DNA of 64,000 bases from UBA10348 sp002469915 (GTDB taxonomy: Bacteria; Bacteroidota; Rhodothermia; Rhodothermales; UBA10348): NCBI GenBank assembly GCA_029249345.1, contig JAQWHM010000019.1, positions 62,001-126,000 of the forward strand. The letters are read 5' to 3'. Both the position numbers and the translations under genes were made by a program. The notes under the pieces were generated by a model, which had not been told where the DNA came from, made no database searches, and was given only the letters and a program-made list of their open reading frames with translations. Every line of letters begins with the position of its first letter. Positions within the stretch are counted from its first letter, which is position 1. Shown piece after piece: positions 17,050 to 25,812 of this stretch.

Positions 17050-19779
17050 ATGTCGCTAGACTCTTTACTCCAATTTATTTCCAGCTCCAGTGGTACCAAT
17101 CGGGCGGATGCGGATCTCGCTTTTGCTGAGGTCTCTGAGTCGGGTGCTATTTCTGGAATTAACCCCTTTGGTCGATTGGCTTGGGGATGGCGTGTCGGCA
17201 GTCAGATGCCCGCTGATTTGCAAATTGCGTTGAATAGCCTGAGCACGGACGCTCCAGTCGAGTTACCCGTGACGCAGGGCGGTCTCCATCTTAAAGGCAT
17301 GGCGAAGGGTAATGGAGAAGGTTGGTTTGTGGTGGGATACGAGCCTCATAAAGTCTCCGAACCTAGTGGCCAGGTGTCCTTTAGAGCCTTAATGGATCGC
17401 ATCCCTCAGCCTGCTCTCTGTCTCAATTCTTCAGGTCAAGCCTGGTACGCAAATGAGGCAGCGGCTCGGGAATTAGACGTAATGCCATCAGAATGTCTTG
17501 GACGCCCTGCACTTGCAGAGCTCATTGCCCCGGAAGACCGGTGGAAACTAGCGGAATTAATGGAACTGGCCGCGCGAGACGGTTCAGCGCATTCGTCGGT
17601 GAGATTTGGCACTCAGTCTTCTATAGGAGTTTTGCATCTTGTACACTCGGTTCGGGATGAGTTTCAGGCTGTCATCCTTACGTTCGGGGAAGAGGATACG
17701 CTCTTGGATGGTTCTTACGTTCAGGAATCCTTCTATCAGTCATTTCTTGAGCAAGGTCCAGTTGGCATATTGTATCTCGACGCCAGTGGCAGGGTAACCT
17801 TTGAGAATCATTATTTCCGTCAAATTGTGGGCGATCAAGCTGATGCTTCTTGGCTAGGATTATCGCTAAATGAAATACCTTGTCTTGATGAATCTGCTCG
17901 CGCAGATCTTCAATCTGTTCTATCGTCCACCCAATCATTTACGTTTACCACTGAATTAAAGGGCATAGGTGGAAGTGAGCAATCTAGATTTGTTCAAATC
18001 CATGCCTCCGGCATTTTACATCCGGACGGGCATGTGATTGGTGCTGCTGTCTTGATGGAAGACCGCACCGAGTTGATCTTCAAAAATACGGAGGTCAAAA
18101 GGCTTGAGCGGTCTGAAGAAGTCAAAAACACGCTTCGCGAACTGGCTACGACCAGTCCTGATCCACGCATTTTCAGAGATGCGGCGGTTGCTGCGATAGG
18201 TCAAAATTTGGGTGTGGCCTATGCATCCCTCATGGGTCTTTCTGTGAGTAAGGATCGTCTGGTAGAAATCTCATCTTGGTCTAATTTGTCCGATCCGCCT
18301 TCGCTGGAATCTATTCCGCGAGGTGACCTCTCATTTGTTGAGTCTTCCGGAATAGGTCAGTTGATCTCCTATGGTTCACCCGAATCGGCCGCCATCTGTG
18401 CCCGATTTGAATGTCATGATTGCTGGATCACCCCCGTTCATGACAATACTCAATTTGCCGGGTATCTCGTATTCACTTGGGACGAAAGTATCGCTACTCC
18501 TGATTTTGCCAAGCGAGATTCCATGCGTGATCTGACGGGGTTATTCGAGTCGCTGTATTCCTGGATTCAATTGGGAGCACGCTACCAGACGACGGTAGCC
18601 TCAATTGATGACGCTTTGTTCGGTTTCAGTCTCAGAAAAGACCATTCTCGTAGATATCACTTTGCCACATCTCAATTCGCACTCCTGACAGGTTATCAGC
18701 CTTCGGAGTTGATGGAGGACAGTTCTAGAGGAGTCAATTGGATGGAGTCAGTTATTCACGTTGATGATTCTCCGCTTGTTAGAGCACATAATAAAACGTT
18801 GATGGAAGGACACGAAAGTCGCGTTGTGTATCGAATTTGCCATCGTGATGGATCTACCCGTTGGCTGCGCGAGCACGCGACGCCGAGACGCGATGCAACG
18901 GGAATGACGGCCGTAAACGGTATCATTTCTGATGTTTCAGAGCAAAAAGCCGCTGAATTGGTTTTGCTACAGGCGAAAAAAGAGGCTGAAGCCTCTGATC
19001 GCGGTAAGACGGCGTTTATTGCTACTATGAGTCACGAAATCAGGACACCGCTTGGCGCTGTTAACGGGTTTTCGCAGCTCCTGCAGAAAGAGCTTGAGGA
19101 TTTCGAGGAGGAACTGACTACCGACATCCCTGAGCAGATCTATGAGTTCGTCTCGGCCATTAGTGAACGCTCTCAGAAGCTTCAAGCACTAGTACACGAT
19201 CTGTTTGAATTGTCCAATATTGAAATGGGCAAAACATCGATTCAATTGGCCCGAGTTTCGGTTGCTGCCTCATTGCGCGCCGCAGTTGAAAAAATTCGGC
19301 CTTCTGCTGAGCGTAAAGGGCTTCGCTTGAATCTAAGCGTCCATGACAATGAGTTACACATTCTTGGTGAGTCTCGAAGACTGAATCAGATTTTGGACAA
19401 TCTGTTGAGCAATGCGGTTAAGTTTACTGATGAAGGTGAAATAAACGTCCTGCTAAAGTCTGTGAATGATTCAGCCGTAGTTGAAATTGAGGATACGGGA
19501 GTTGGCATCGCCGCCTCGTATTTGGATCAATTGTTTGAGGCCTTTTCGCAAGAGGAAGACTGGAGAAACCGAAAATATCAAGGTACAGGCCTTGGACTCG
19601 CTTTGGTCAAACGACTTGTCGAGATGATGAACGGTAAGGTGAGTGCCAAGAGTCAGAAAGGCAAAGGGTCAACCTTTACATTGAGTTTCCCCATTCCAGC
19701 TCCGTATCGCATCTCGGATCATTCATCAGAATCTGGATCTGGATTTTCTCCAGATAGCTCGGCATTCTTTAGGGCGTAA
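17050..19779 (+). CDS. Cytosolic multi-PAS sensor histidine kinase
   Basis: A 909-residue kinase without signal peptide or membrane segments. Sensor parts in order are PAS (about residues 117-225, FRALMDRIPQPALCLNSSG), PAS (about 230-345, FLEQGPVGILYLDASGRV), a GAF-like region (about 365-510), and a third PAS with PAC (about 520-640, ending GIISDVSEQKAAE). The HisKA domain carries the phospho-acceptor His662 in ATMSHEIRTPLGAV. The ATPase domain has the N box NQILDNLLSNAVKF, G1 DTGVGIA and GTGLGLALVKRL. No receiver domain or response-regulator gene is next to it. Its last 61 bp overlap the convergent queG gene. Confidence 0.92.
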   Translation: MSLDSLLQFISSSSGTNRADADLAFAEVSESGAISGINPFGRLAWGWRVGSQMPADLQIALNSLSTDAPVELPVTQGGLHLKGMAKGNGEGWFVVGYEPHKVSEPSGQVSFRALMDRIPQPALCLNSSGQAWYANEAAARELDVMPSECLGRPALAELIAPEDRWKLAELMELAARDGSAHSSVRFGTQSSIGVLHLVHSVRDEFQAVILTFGEEDTLLDGSYVQESFYQSFLEQGPVGILYLDASGRVTFENHYFRQIVGDQADASWLGLSLNEIPCLDESARADLQSVLSSTQSFTFTTELKGIGGSEQSRFVQIHASGILHPDGHVIGAAVLMEDRTELIFKNTEVKRLERSEEVKNTLRELATTSPDPRIFRDAAVAAIGQNLGVAYASLMGLSVSKDRLVEISSWSNLSDPPSLESIPRGDLSFVESSGIGQLISYGSPESAAICARFECHDCWITPVHDNTQFAGYLVFTWDESIATPDFAKRDSMRDLTGLFESLYSWIQLGARYQTTVASIDDALFGFSLRKDHSRRYHFATSQFALLTGYQPSELMEDSSRGVNWMESVIHVDDSPLVRAHNKTLMEGHESRVVYRICHRDGSTRWLREHATPRRDATGMTAVNGIISDVSEQKAAELVLLQAKKEAEASDRGKTAFIATMSHEIRTPLGAVNGFSQLLQKELEDFEEELTTDIPEQIYEFVSAISERSQKLQALVHDLFELSNIEMGKTSIQLARVSVAASLRAAVEKIRPSAERKGLRLNLSVHDNELHILGESRRLNQILDNLLSNAVKFTDEGEINVLLKSVNDSAVVEIEDTGVGIAASYLDQLFEAFSQEEDWRNRKYQGTGLGLALVKRLVEMMNGKVSAKSQKGKGSTFTLSFPIPAPYRISDHSSESGSGFSPDSSAFFRA

Positions 19780-20699
19780 CGGATATTTCGCTCTAACCCA
19801 GCCAGTTTGGTTCGTTTGACCGCATTTTTGCGAAATTGCTCACTGAACTGAGATTGGCTGATGGTAGCCCAGTCCAAAAGAGGGGTGTCCAGCATGCCTT
19901 CTCTTGGTGCATAGCGACTTTCGCGTGATTCGGTTTTGAACTTATTCCAAGGGCAAACATCTTGGCACACGTCGCAGCCGAATATCCAATTGCCATGCTT
20001 CGACGCTAAGGAGTCAGGAATATCATCACCCTTGTGTTCGATCGTGCTGTAGGAAATACACGCCTCTCCATTGACTACATAGGGCTGCACGATAGCGCCG
20101 GTCGGACATGCGTCGATACATTTGGTGCATGTTCCACAATGGTCGGCTATTGGACGATCTCCGGGCAATTCAACATCCACGATAATCTCACCAATAAAGC
20201 ACCAACTTCCGTGGTCTGGAGAAATCAAATTTGAATGTTTTCCGATCCAGCCTAAGCCTGATCGAGCAGCCCAAGCTTTATCCATTACGGGGGCTGAGTC
20301 TACGAAGGCACGACCTTGAGCGCCATCGGTTCTTTCGTTCAACCAACCGAGAAGTTCAAAGAGTTTTTCTTTGATAACAAGATGGTAATCATCTCCCCAG
20401 GCATACCGGCTGATTCGTCCCGTTTCGGGTTCTATACTGCCGTCATGGGGGTGATAATAACTATGCAGGACGGAAACGACGCTTTTTGCTCCTTCAACCA
20501 GATTCCGTGGATCGGATCGCTTGTCGAAATGACCGGTCATCCACTCCATAGATCCATGATATCCGCGATTCAACCACTCTTCCAAGCGAGATTTTTCTTC
20601 GCTCAATTCAGTAGCGGCGGATATACCACATGCCTCAAAGCCCAGTTCGATGGCTTTGGCCTTCAGCTCTCGCGCAAGCGTATGGGGATCAATGTGCAT
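19719..20699 (-). CDS. queG: Epoxyqueuosine reductase
   Basis: A cobalamin- and iron-sulfur-dependent enzyme for the last step of queuosine synthesis on tRNA. Two 4Fe-4S motifs are visible, CGTCTKCIDACPTGAI and GCDVCQDVCPWN. Also seen are the N-terminal GFEACGISAATEL, WMTGHFDKRSDPRNLV and GWIGKHSNLIS. The frame opens at 20729, but the ATG at 20699 (MHIDPHTLARE) matches the family better and gives 326 residues. Tail-to-tail overlap with the histidine kinase affects only a low-complexity acidic/serine C-terminus. Confidence 0.94.
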   Translation of the reverse strand: MHIDPHTLARELKAKAIELGFEACGISAATELSEEKSRLEEWLNRGYHGSMEWMTGHFDKRSDPRNLVEGAKSVVSVLHSYYHPHDGSIEPETGRISRYAWGDDYHLVIKEKLFELLGWLNERTDGAQGRAFVDSAPVMDKAWAARSGLGWIGKHSNLISPDHGSWCFIGEIIVDVELPGDRPIADHCGTCTKCIDACPTGAIVQPYVVNGEACISYSTIEHKGDDIPDSLASKHGNWIFGCDVCQDVCPWNKFKTESRESRYAPREGMLDTPLLDWATISQSQFSEQFRKNAVKRTKLAGLERNIRYALKNAELSGENPDPDSDE

Positions 20700-20786
20700 A
20701 ATTGTGATTCGGATGATGGGCAGCGCCAATATAGTGCTTCGCTCCAGCCATTCGAACCCGTCAGAAACTCAAGATGAAACCCATTT

Positions 20787-21920
20787 CTAGCGATATAGCA
20801 TCGAGCAATCGAAAGGGACGGTCGTGACTTTGTGGTTTTCCACACAGCCTTTGCCATCCTTGCCTTTTGGACAAACTTCTGGACCTACGTCAGATTCGAG
20901 CGTGAAGCGATCTGCCGTTAGCCCAGCCCCCACGTAGTAATTGAAAATCGTTTCAGCGCGTTTCCGGGCAAGTTGAAGGGCAGCGATATCGGCATCCATA
21001 CCGCTGGCGTATGCAATAATGGATACGCAACAGGTCGGATTCAGGCGTAGTGCTTCAATATTTTCGTCTAGATTCTCACGGGATGAGGTGCTCAGGTCTA
21101 TCGTATTGGATGCGAAATAGACGCTATTTAGCTCAACTAGCGTACATACTCGGGGCGTACGGGGTAGTGGAGGATCATAGCCAGGAATAGCGAGTGGTGG
21201 TGGAATGGGTGCCGGCGGAGGCGCTGCTTGCTTGAAAGGACTGCGGACACAACCCCTGAGGCCACCCATCACTAATGACGTATTGTGGGGGTCGTAGTTG
21301 TCTTCGTTGCGCCAGACATAATTAAGGTCCCAACGATAACTGGCCTCTACAAAGGCGGACCAGCATCCGTTGAATGCTACATCTACTCCTAAACCTACAG
21401 GGAGATGGTAGACTGAGCGTTCTGGACCAGGTACTCCTTGTCCTGGCAAATCCACTGCGTTTTTACTGTCGGCTGAAAATAAATCAGCGGTTGTCGCTCC
21501 AAAACCTGTGAATACGTACGGGAGAACACGACTTTTCGATCCCGGCCGAAGGGTCATCACAATTTCAGGTTCAAACATGAAAATGTGGCTGGTTAGAAAA
21601 TCATTTGCTCCTGTTCCCACCAGTTTTCGGCCATCTTTCGTGCTTAGATTGGTCAGGAGAACCATTCCTCGAAAGAAAAACCAGTCTTTATGGATGGGAA
21701 ATGAGCCCAGCAAAACAATGGCTGGATCATGCTCGCGCACAAAGTTGCTCCCTCCACGGGGTTTCAGTAGGTCAACCGGACCGTGATAGGTGAATAGACC
21801 CACGGCGGCGCCGAGGTGAGCCTTGGTGTCGCGAAATTGGTTACTCTGGCCTTGCACCGTATTCGTGCAAGCTGCTATTAGCAGTACGAAGGCCAGAAAA
21901 TGTTTCAAGGTCGTCTTCAT
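20787..21920 (-). CDS. Outer-membrane beta-barrel protein with OmpA-like C-terminal domain
   Basis: A 377-residue exported protein. The ATG at 21920 starts a signal peptide (MKTTLKHFLAFVLLIAACTN); the 15 codons upstream in the track-length frame are unlikely to be used. The N-terminal about 220 residues look like an OmpA/OprF-type eight-stranded barrel (AAVGLFTYHGPVDLL, PYVFTGFGATTADLF, VEASYRWDLNYVW). A proline-rich linker (QAAPPPAPIPPPLAIPG) leads to a C-terminal OmpA-like peptidoglycan-associating domain beginning LNSVYFASNTIDL, with ARKRAETIFNYYV. The core peptidoglycan-binding residues are less regular than in classical OmpA, and cysteines are unusually frequent in this part. Confidence 0.78.
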   Translation of the reverse strand: MKTTLKHFLAFVLLIAACTNTVQGQSNQFRDTKAHLGAAVGLFTYHGPVDLLKPRGGSNFVREHDPAIVLLGSFPIHKDWFFFRGMVLLTNLSTKDGRKLVGTGANDFLTSHIFMFEPEIVMTLRPGSKSRVLPYVFTGFGATTADLFSADSKNAVDLPGQGVPGPERSVYHLPVGLGVDVAFNGCWSAFVEASYRWDLNYVWRNEDNYDPHNTSLVMGGLRGCVRSPFKQAAPPPAPIPPPLAIPGYDPPLPRTPRVCTLVELNSVYFASNTIDLSTSSRENLDENIEALRLNPTCCVSIIAYASGMDADIAALQLARKRAETIFNYYVGAGLTADRFTLESDVGPEVCPKGKDGKGCVENHKVTTVPFDCSMLYR

Positions 21921-22073
21921 TCCGGATGCTGTATTTCCTGAACATATTGAGGGCGTCCTACACAATGCGTGCAGGATACTTATTCGAGGTATCGTCCGGG
22001 GTATCGAATCCTGAAATACAATTAATTCTCTTTTTTGAGGGAAGTAAGGGTCGCCGAAGGACGTTTTTGAAAT

Positions 22074-22110
22074 AAAAAAAGGGGGGGCGGCCTTCGGCCG
22101 CCCCCCCTTT
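22074..22110 (-). terminator. Intrinsic terminator of the PKD-OmpA lipoprotein gene
   Basis: A 12-bp GC-only stem (22081-22092 with 22096-22107, seven G:C pairs then CGGCC/GGCCG), extended by three A:T pairs. On the minus strand it is followed by seven U residues. It lies 27 bp after the stop of the lipoprotein gene. Confidence 0.93.
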
Positions 22111-22136
22111 GAAAGATGCTAACATCTTTTCAATCG

Positions 22137-23075
22137 TTATCGCACGATAATCGTGTCAACGCGACGGTACTGAGCCAGGCCTTCTTTCTTGCTCGTCATG
22201 CCTTCTGCGCGACCGTTACCGAGAGTTACAAGACGCGTTGCAGCAACACCGTTGTTAGCATAGAACTGCTCAACTGCACGTGCACGATCCTCACTCAAAT
22301 CCTGAGCGCGGCGCTCACCTGGAGCCGAGAGTCCTTCCAGACGGACGTTCATGTTCGGGCATTCCGCCAGGATCTGGAGGTTGTCACCCAACGCACTTTC
22401 TGCGTCATCACTCAAAACAGAGGAGTTACGATCGAAGAACGCACCACTTAGTTCGGTAACCTCACGGCAAATCTGGGCTTCGTACCAATCTACTGATACT
22501 GACATTGTCCGAGAGTCAGAGCCTGCTTTATTGGATAGGTTGAGCTGTACGGTATACGTTCCAGGTTCACCAAAAGTGTGGGTAGGAGCAGAGTCGCTGC
22601 TCGTTGCACCATCGCCAAAGCTCCAAGCGTATGAGAGAGGAGAGTCACCACTCGCGGATGCAGAAAAGCGCACCATTGTTTCCGTGTCAGGCGAGTTGTT
22701 GCTAGCTTTCAGGCTCACAATGGATGCAGGAACAGGTGGGTTCATAACCACAACGGAACGAGAATACTGGTCCGAAGACTTTCCTTTCCGATTGGAAGCC
22801 GTTGCAGTCACGTTGTACGTACCAGCTTCTGAGAATGAATGAGTGGTCGACTCACCATTCGAGCTTGAATTGTCACCGAAGCTCCAGTTAACATCAACTG
22901 GAAGCTTAGCTTCCTCATTAACGTCAACCGAAAAATCAGCATTCTGATTGGTCTGAAGGCTATCGGGAGCCGTCATGGACAGAATGTCGACAGGGACGCT
23001 CTTGCAGCCGGTCATAAGCATGCCGCTTACAAGAAACGTTAAGACGAAAAAATTGGAGATATACTTTCTTGACAT
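22137..23075 (-). CDS. PKD-domain OmpA-family lipoprotein
   Basis: A 312-residue outer-membrane lipoprotein (lipobox MTGC, Cys24). Two PKD beta-sandwich domains follow, with diagnostic blocks VNWSFGDNSSSNGESTTHSF and YAWSFGDGATSSDSAPTHTF. The C-terminal OmpA-like domain has FFDRNSSVLSDDAESALGDN, VRLEGLSAPGERRAQDLSEDRARAVEQFY and RRVDTIIVR, and is expected to bind peptidoglycan. The architecture suggests an envelope-tethering or adhesion-type role. It is a single gene with its own strong terminator. Confidence 0.88.
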   Translation of the reverse strand: MSRKYISNFFVLTFLVSGMLMTGCKSVPVDILSMTAPDSLQTNQNADFSVDVNEEAKLPVDVNWSFGDNSSSNGESTTHSFSEAGTYNVTATASNRKGKSSDQYSRSVVVMNPPVPASIVSLKASNNSPDTETMVRFSASASGDSPLSYAWSFGDGATSSDSAPTHTFGEPGTYTVQLNLSNKAGSDSRTMSVSVDWYEAQICREVTELSGAFFDRNSSVLSDDAESALGDNLQILAECPNMNVRLEGLSAPGERRAQDLSEDRARAVEQFYANNGVAATRLVTLGNGRAEGMTSKKEGLAQYRRVDTIIVR

Positions 23076-23170
23076 GTCAGTAAGTGGGTGGGGTTATGAA
23101 ATTTTCTATTTCGAACTGCAAATCCAAACCAATATAGGACCTAAAATCAATTTTCGGTCAAGACAAAAAA

Positions 23171-23204
23171 TAAAAACCCGACCTCAGTTCAGAGGACGGG
23201 CTTT
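23171..23204 (-). terminator. Intrinsic terminator of rpsT
   Basis: Stem CCCG-A-CCTC / GAGG-A-CGGG (23177-23185 with 23192-23200) with one A-A mismatch and a 6-nt loop. On the minus strand it is followed by TTTTTATTTTTT. It lies about 25 bp after the rpsT stop. Confidence 0.85.
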
Positions 23205-23228
23205 AACCTTCGTCATATTCTGTATCAA

Positions 23229-23480
23229 CTACAAGGAGTTGACAAATTTGTCGAGCTGGCTTTTTGTGTGGCCTGCTTTGTTTTTGTGGATGATTCCTTT
23301 CGAAGCCATGCGATCCACGTAGGACTTCACTTCAACAAGTAGCTCGCGAGCTGATGACTGATCTTCGAGACCATGAAGCTTTTTGATCATCGTACGCATT
23401 TTACTGCGGTGAATACGGTTGCGTGCGCGACGTACTTCTGTTTGGCGAACTCTTTTAGCTGCTGATTTATGCTGAGGCAT
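23229..23480 (-). CDS. rpsT: 30S ribosomal protein S20
   Basis: A small basic protein of the 30S subunit that binds 16S rRNA. The start MPQHKSAAKRVRQTEVRRARN and the segment SKMRTMIKKL are family hallmarks, and ASKGIIHKNKAGHTKSQL is the usual C-terminal block. At 83 residues it has the normal length. It is monocistronic, with a good promoter-like sequence upstream and a terminator downstream. Confidence 0.96.
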   Translation of the reverse strand: MPQHKSAAKRVRQTEVRRARNRIHRSKMRTMIKKLHGLEDQSSARELLVEVKSYVDRMASKGIIHKNKAGHTKSQLDKFVNSL

Positions 23481-23536
23481 ACTAGTTTGGGGACCGTAGT
23501 CTTACGGTATTCATCGGGTTTATTACAGAGCCTATA

Positions 23537-23566
23537 AATATAAGTACTTTGAATGGCTGATGTCAA
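23537..23566 (-). promoter_or_regulatory. Probable rpsT promoter
   Basis: On the minus strand TTGACA is followed after 18 bp by TATATT (or after 17 bp by TTATAT), about 55-60 bp upstream of the rpsT ATG. This is near the sigma-70 consensus. Bacteroidota often use a different -33/-7 consensus, so the assignment rests on sequence resemblance only. Confidence 0.5.
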
Positions 23567-23584
23567 TTGTCTGGGGTTAGGTGG

Positions 23585-23608
23585 AACTCCTGCTCTCAGG
23601 CAGGAGTT
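23585..23608 (+). repeat. Inverted repeat between rpsT and the M23 peptidase gene
   Basis: A perfect 9-bp stem (AACTCCTGC / GCAGGAGTT) with loop TCTCAG, in the leader of the M23 gene. It lacks a U-tract on either strand. It overlaps the GTG-initiated long version of the M23 frame, another reason to prefer the ATG at 23647. Confidence 0.5.
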
Positions 23609-23646
23609 TGCCCTTTTCGCTGCAATTAAGCAACTTTTTATCTTTC

Positions 23647-24552
23647 ATGATCCGGTTTCTTGCTGAATTCATACAGAATATAGGTCAGTCTATCACCCTC
23701 ATTGTGATGGACAAGGCTCAAATGGAGCAACCTCGGACCTATAACTTGGAGCCGAAGCGAGTTCTCACTTTTGCCGGTCTGAGCGTATTTGTCCTCTTTT
23801 CACTCCTTTTTTCTCTGCTTCTGCTAACGCCCATTCGGTATTCGCTTCCCGGATACGGTACGGTAGAGATGAGGAGGGAAGCTCGATTAAATCAGCTGCG
23901 GCTTGAATCAATGTCTGATTCTCTGTCCTTACAAGATGCCTATCTAAATAGACTTCGGGATATGATCTTAGGCAATGTAGATACCAGTGCCGTTGCTTCG
24001 AGCGTAGACGAATCTAATTTGAACACGGAAGGATCGAGTCTAGTTGACTTGCCGTTACCTCTTTCCTCGGGCGACTGGGAAGACCATTCCCAGCCTGCGC
24101 TTTCGATTTCTAGCTTGAATACGTCTGCTTCAGCCGTGTTTAACCCACCTGAAGCAGGTCCTAGCTTTTTATCGGCCCTTTCCTTTCCCGTTTTGCCTCC
24201 CGCCTCAGGCTTTCTTACCCGCGATTTTGATGCCCGAACAAGCCATTTTGCTGTGGACGTTGCAGCTGAAGAGGGAAGCGTGGTTCGGAGCATTGGAGAC
24301 GGATACGTGGTTCTGGCGGACTGGTTGAATGATGGTGGGCAAATTATTGCTGTTGCTCATTCAGGCGGCTTCCTTTCAGTCTACAAGCACAATTCTAGAC
24401 TGTTGAAACAGATGGGAGATCGGGTAAGAGACCGAGAGGCCATTGCGCTTTCTGGTAATACGGGAGAAATAACGACAGGGCCACATGTGCACTTTGAATT
24501 GTGGCATGAGGGACTTGCTCAGGATCCTAGAGCCTATGTTCTGGGTTGGTAG
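23647..24552 (+). CDS. M23-family (LytM) metallopeptidase, membrane-anchored
   Basis: A 301-residue envelope protein likely to cut peptidoglycan cross-links or to regulate such cutting. After a short cytoplasmic N-terminus it has one membrane segment (about residues 40-60, LTFAGLSVFVLFSLLFSLLL), then a helix and a serine-rich linker. The C-terminal LytM domain keeps the zinc motifs HFAVDVAAEEGS (HxxxD) and HVHFELW (HxH). The ATG at 23647 (MIRFLAEF) is preferred to the GTG at 23581. The bactofilin gene follows closely, and bactofilin plus M23 peptidase is a well-known pair in cell-shape control. Confidence 0.88.
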   Translation: MIRFLAEFIQNIGQSITLIVMDKAQMEQPRTYNLEPKRVLTFAGLSVFVLFSLLFSLLLLTPIRYSLPGYGTVEMRREARLNQLRLESMSDSLSLQDAYLNRLRDMILGNVDTSAVASSVDESNLNTEGSSLVDLPLPLSSGDWEDHSQPALSISSLNTSASAVFNPPEAGPSFLSALSFPVLPPASGFLTRDFDARTSHFAVDVAAEEGSVVRSIGDGYVVLADWLNDGGQIIAVAHSGGFLSVYKHNSRLLKQMGDRVRDREAIALSGNTGEITTGPHVHFELWHEGLAQDPRAYVLGW

Positions 24553-24578
24553 TATCAAATCGACAAACACCTTGCGTC

Positions 24579-25037
24579 ATGGCTAAACACATTGCACCCG
24601 GAAATCCGGCACAGATCAACTTGATCGCAGCCGGAACAGAACTTGAAGGCACCCTAAACGCGAAAGATGATACGCGGGTTAGTGGGAAGTTGAAAGGCAC
24701 CTTGCGCGTGGATGGGAAAGCCATCATTGCGCAAGAAGGATCCGTTGAAGGCGAGGTCCACGCAGCTAATGCTGATGTAGCAGGTCATTTACTGGGGGAA
24801 ATCTCCATCAAAGGTCTTTTGGTGCTCAAGGGAACAGCTAAGGTCGAGGGTACGATTCGTACTACGCGTCTGATCGTTGAGGAAGGAGCTATTATAGATG
24901 GCAATTGCCAAATGGGCCAGTTGGACAAGTCGCGAGCCGAAGCGCTGAAGGGAAACCTGTCTAATCAGGGTCCAAAGCAGCCAGGTACCATAACCAATCC
25001 GAAAAAAAGTGCTTTTTCGATGACATCAGGTGACTGA
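24579..25037 (+). CDS. Bactofilin (polymer-forming cytoskeletal protein)
   Basis: A 152-residue bactofilin, which polymerises into filaments at the membrane and localises cell-wall enzymes. The right-handed beta-helix core shows as short repeated blocks (INLIAAGTELEGTLNAKDD, GSVEGEVHAANADVAGHL, VLKGTAKVEGTIRTTRL). A basic, disordered tail follows. The ATG at 24579 (MAKHIAPGN) is chosen over an upstream GTG. The 3' end overlaps atpZ by 8 bp, so it lies at the head of the ATP synthase cluster and next to the M23 peptidase. Confidence 0.92.
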   Translation: MAKHIAPGNPAQINLIAAGTELEGTLNAKDDTRVSGKLKGTLRVDGKAIIAQEGSVEGEVHAANADVAGHLLGEISIKGLLVLKGTAKVEGTIRTTRLIVEEGAIIDGNCQMGQLDKSRAEALKGNLSNQGPKQPGTITNPKKSAFSMTSGD

Positions 25038-25302
25038 TGGCCCCAATTGGCAAAGCAGTCTTAAAGATGCCTCACCGTATCTGACCATCGGCATTCAATT
25101 GGCCGGGTCGATGCTCTTCTATGTAGGAGTAGGATATTTTATGGATAAATGGCTGGACACAACTCCTTGGCTTCTCGTCACCGGAAGTGTTGTGGGTATG
25201 GCGGCCTTTTTTATTCAATTAGTGCGGATTGCAAAAGAAGTAGAAGGCAACGAAGATGATCAAGATGTTGGCTCGGATGGGCCTCCTAACCTCGCTGATT
25301 AA
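25030..25302 (+). CDS. atpZ: AtpZ/AtpI-family ATP synthase accessory protein
   Basis: A 90-residue membrane protein with two hydrophobic helices (LTIGIQLAGSMLFYVGVGYFMD and WLLVTGSVVGMAAFFIQLV) joined by the family-typical DKWLDTTPW loop. Relatives assist c-ring assembly or Mg2+ handling of the F1Fo ATPase. It starts with a GTG that overlaps the bactofilin stop. A gap of 159 bp separates it from the next gene, in which I see no other feature. Confidence 0.82.
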   Translation: MTDGPNWQSSLKDASPYLTIGIQLAGSMLFYVGVGYFMDKWLDTTPWLLVTGSVVGMAAFFIQLVRIAKEVEGNEDDQDVGSDGPPNLAD

Positions 25303-25461
25303 TCTTATCGCGTTCTTGGTTCGTTCTCGTTCACTTTATTTTCATCTCAGAATGGGATCCATTCATTCATAATTCACCCCTCCACGGCGGTCATCCGTAC
25401 GATTCTCCCTATTTTTGCGCTTCTGAAATGTTCGCGTGAATTCCGCCAGCCGTAGATCTAC

Positions 25462-25785
25462 ATGACCGATAGTTTTTGGTTCAGTGCTCTACTAGGGGCA
25501 AGCCTCGCAGCCGTTTACTCGGTGGCAGCTCTCTGGATCGGTAGTATTGCGCAGCGATCTTCGTCGCGAACGTTCATGATGATCGTCATGGGTGGCATGG
25601 TCGCCCGGATTTTTGTGGCGGTCATCACCTTAACGCTGGTGCTCTTGTTTGCTCCGGTAGACCAAACGGTTTTGTTGATTGCATTTTTTGCAGTCTTCAC
25701 CGTGGGTCTGACCACTGAGACGATCATGTTGCATCGGAGACAAAAAGATATTTCGGAGTCGGAATCTTCTTCGGCCACCGATTGA
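25462..25785 (+). CDS. atpI: ATP synthase subunit I-like membrane protein
   Basis: A 107-residue protein with three to four hydrophobic helices (FSALLGASLAAVYSVAALWIG, FMMIVMGGMVARIFVAVITL, VLLFAPVDQTVLLIAFFAVF) and a charged tail. Its size, helix pattern and place directly before atpB fit the small AtpI-type assembly factor of the Fo sector. Sequence conservation in this family is weak, so position carries much of the argument. Confidence 0.72.
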   Translation: MTDSFWFSALLGASLAAVYSVAALWIGSIAQRSSSRTFMMIVMGGMVARIFVAVITLTLVLLFAPVDQTVLLIAFFAVFTVGLTTETIMLHRRQKDISESESSSATD

Positions 25786-25812
25786 AAGGCCAACCTTGAC
25801 CTTTTTGACTTT

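Noticed and set aside
22351..22842. 163-codon plus-strand frame
   Set aside because: It is antisense to the PKD-OmpA lipoprotein gene, whose domains and signal peptide are unmistakable.
23581..23646. GTG-initiated extension of the M23 peptidase
   Set aside because: It runs through a 9-bp hairpin and adds residues not typical of the family; the ATG at 23647 fits better.
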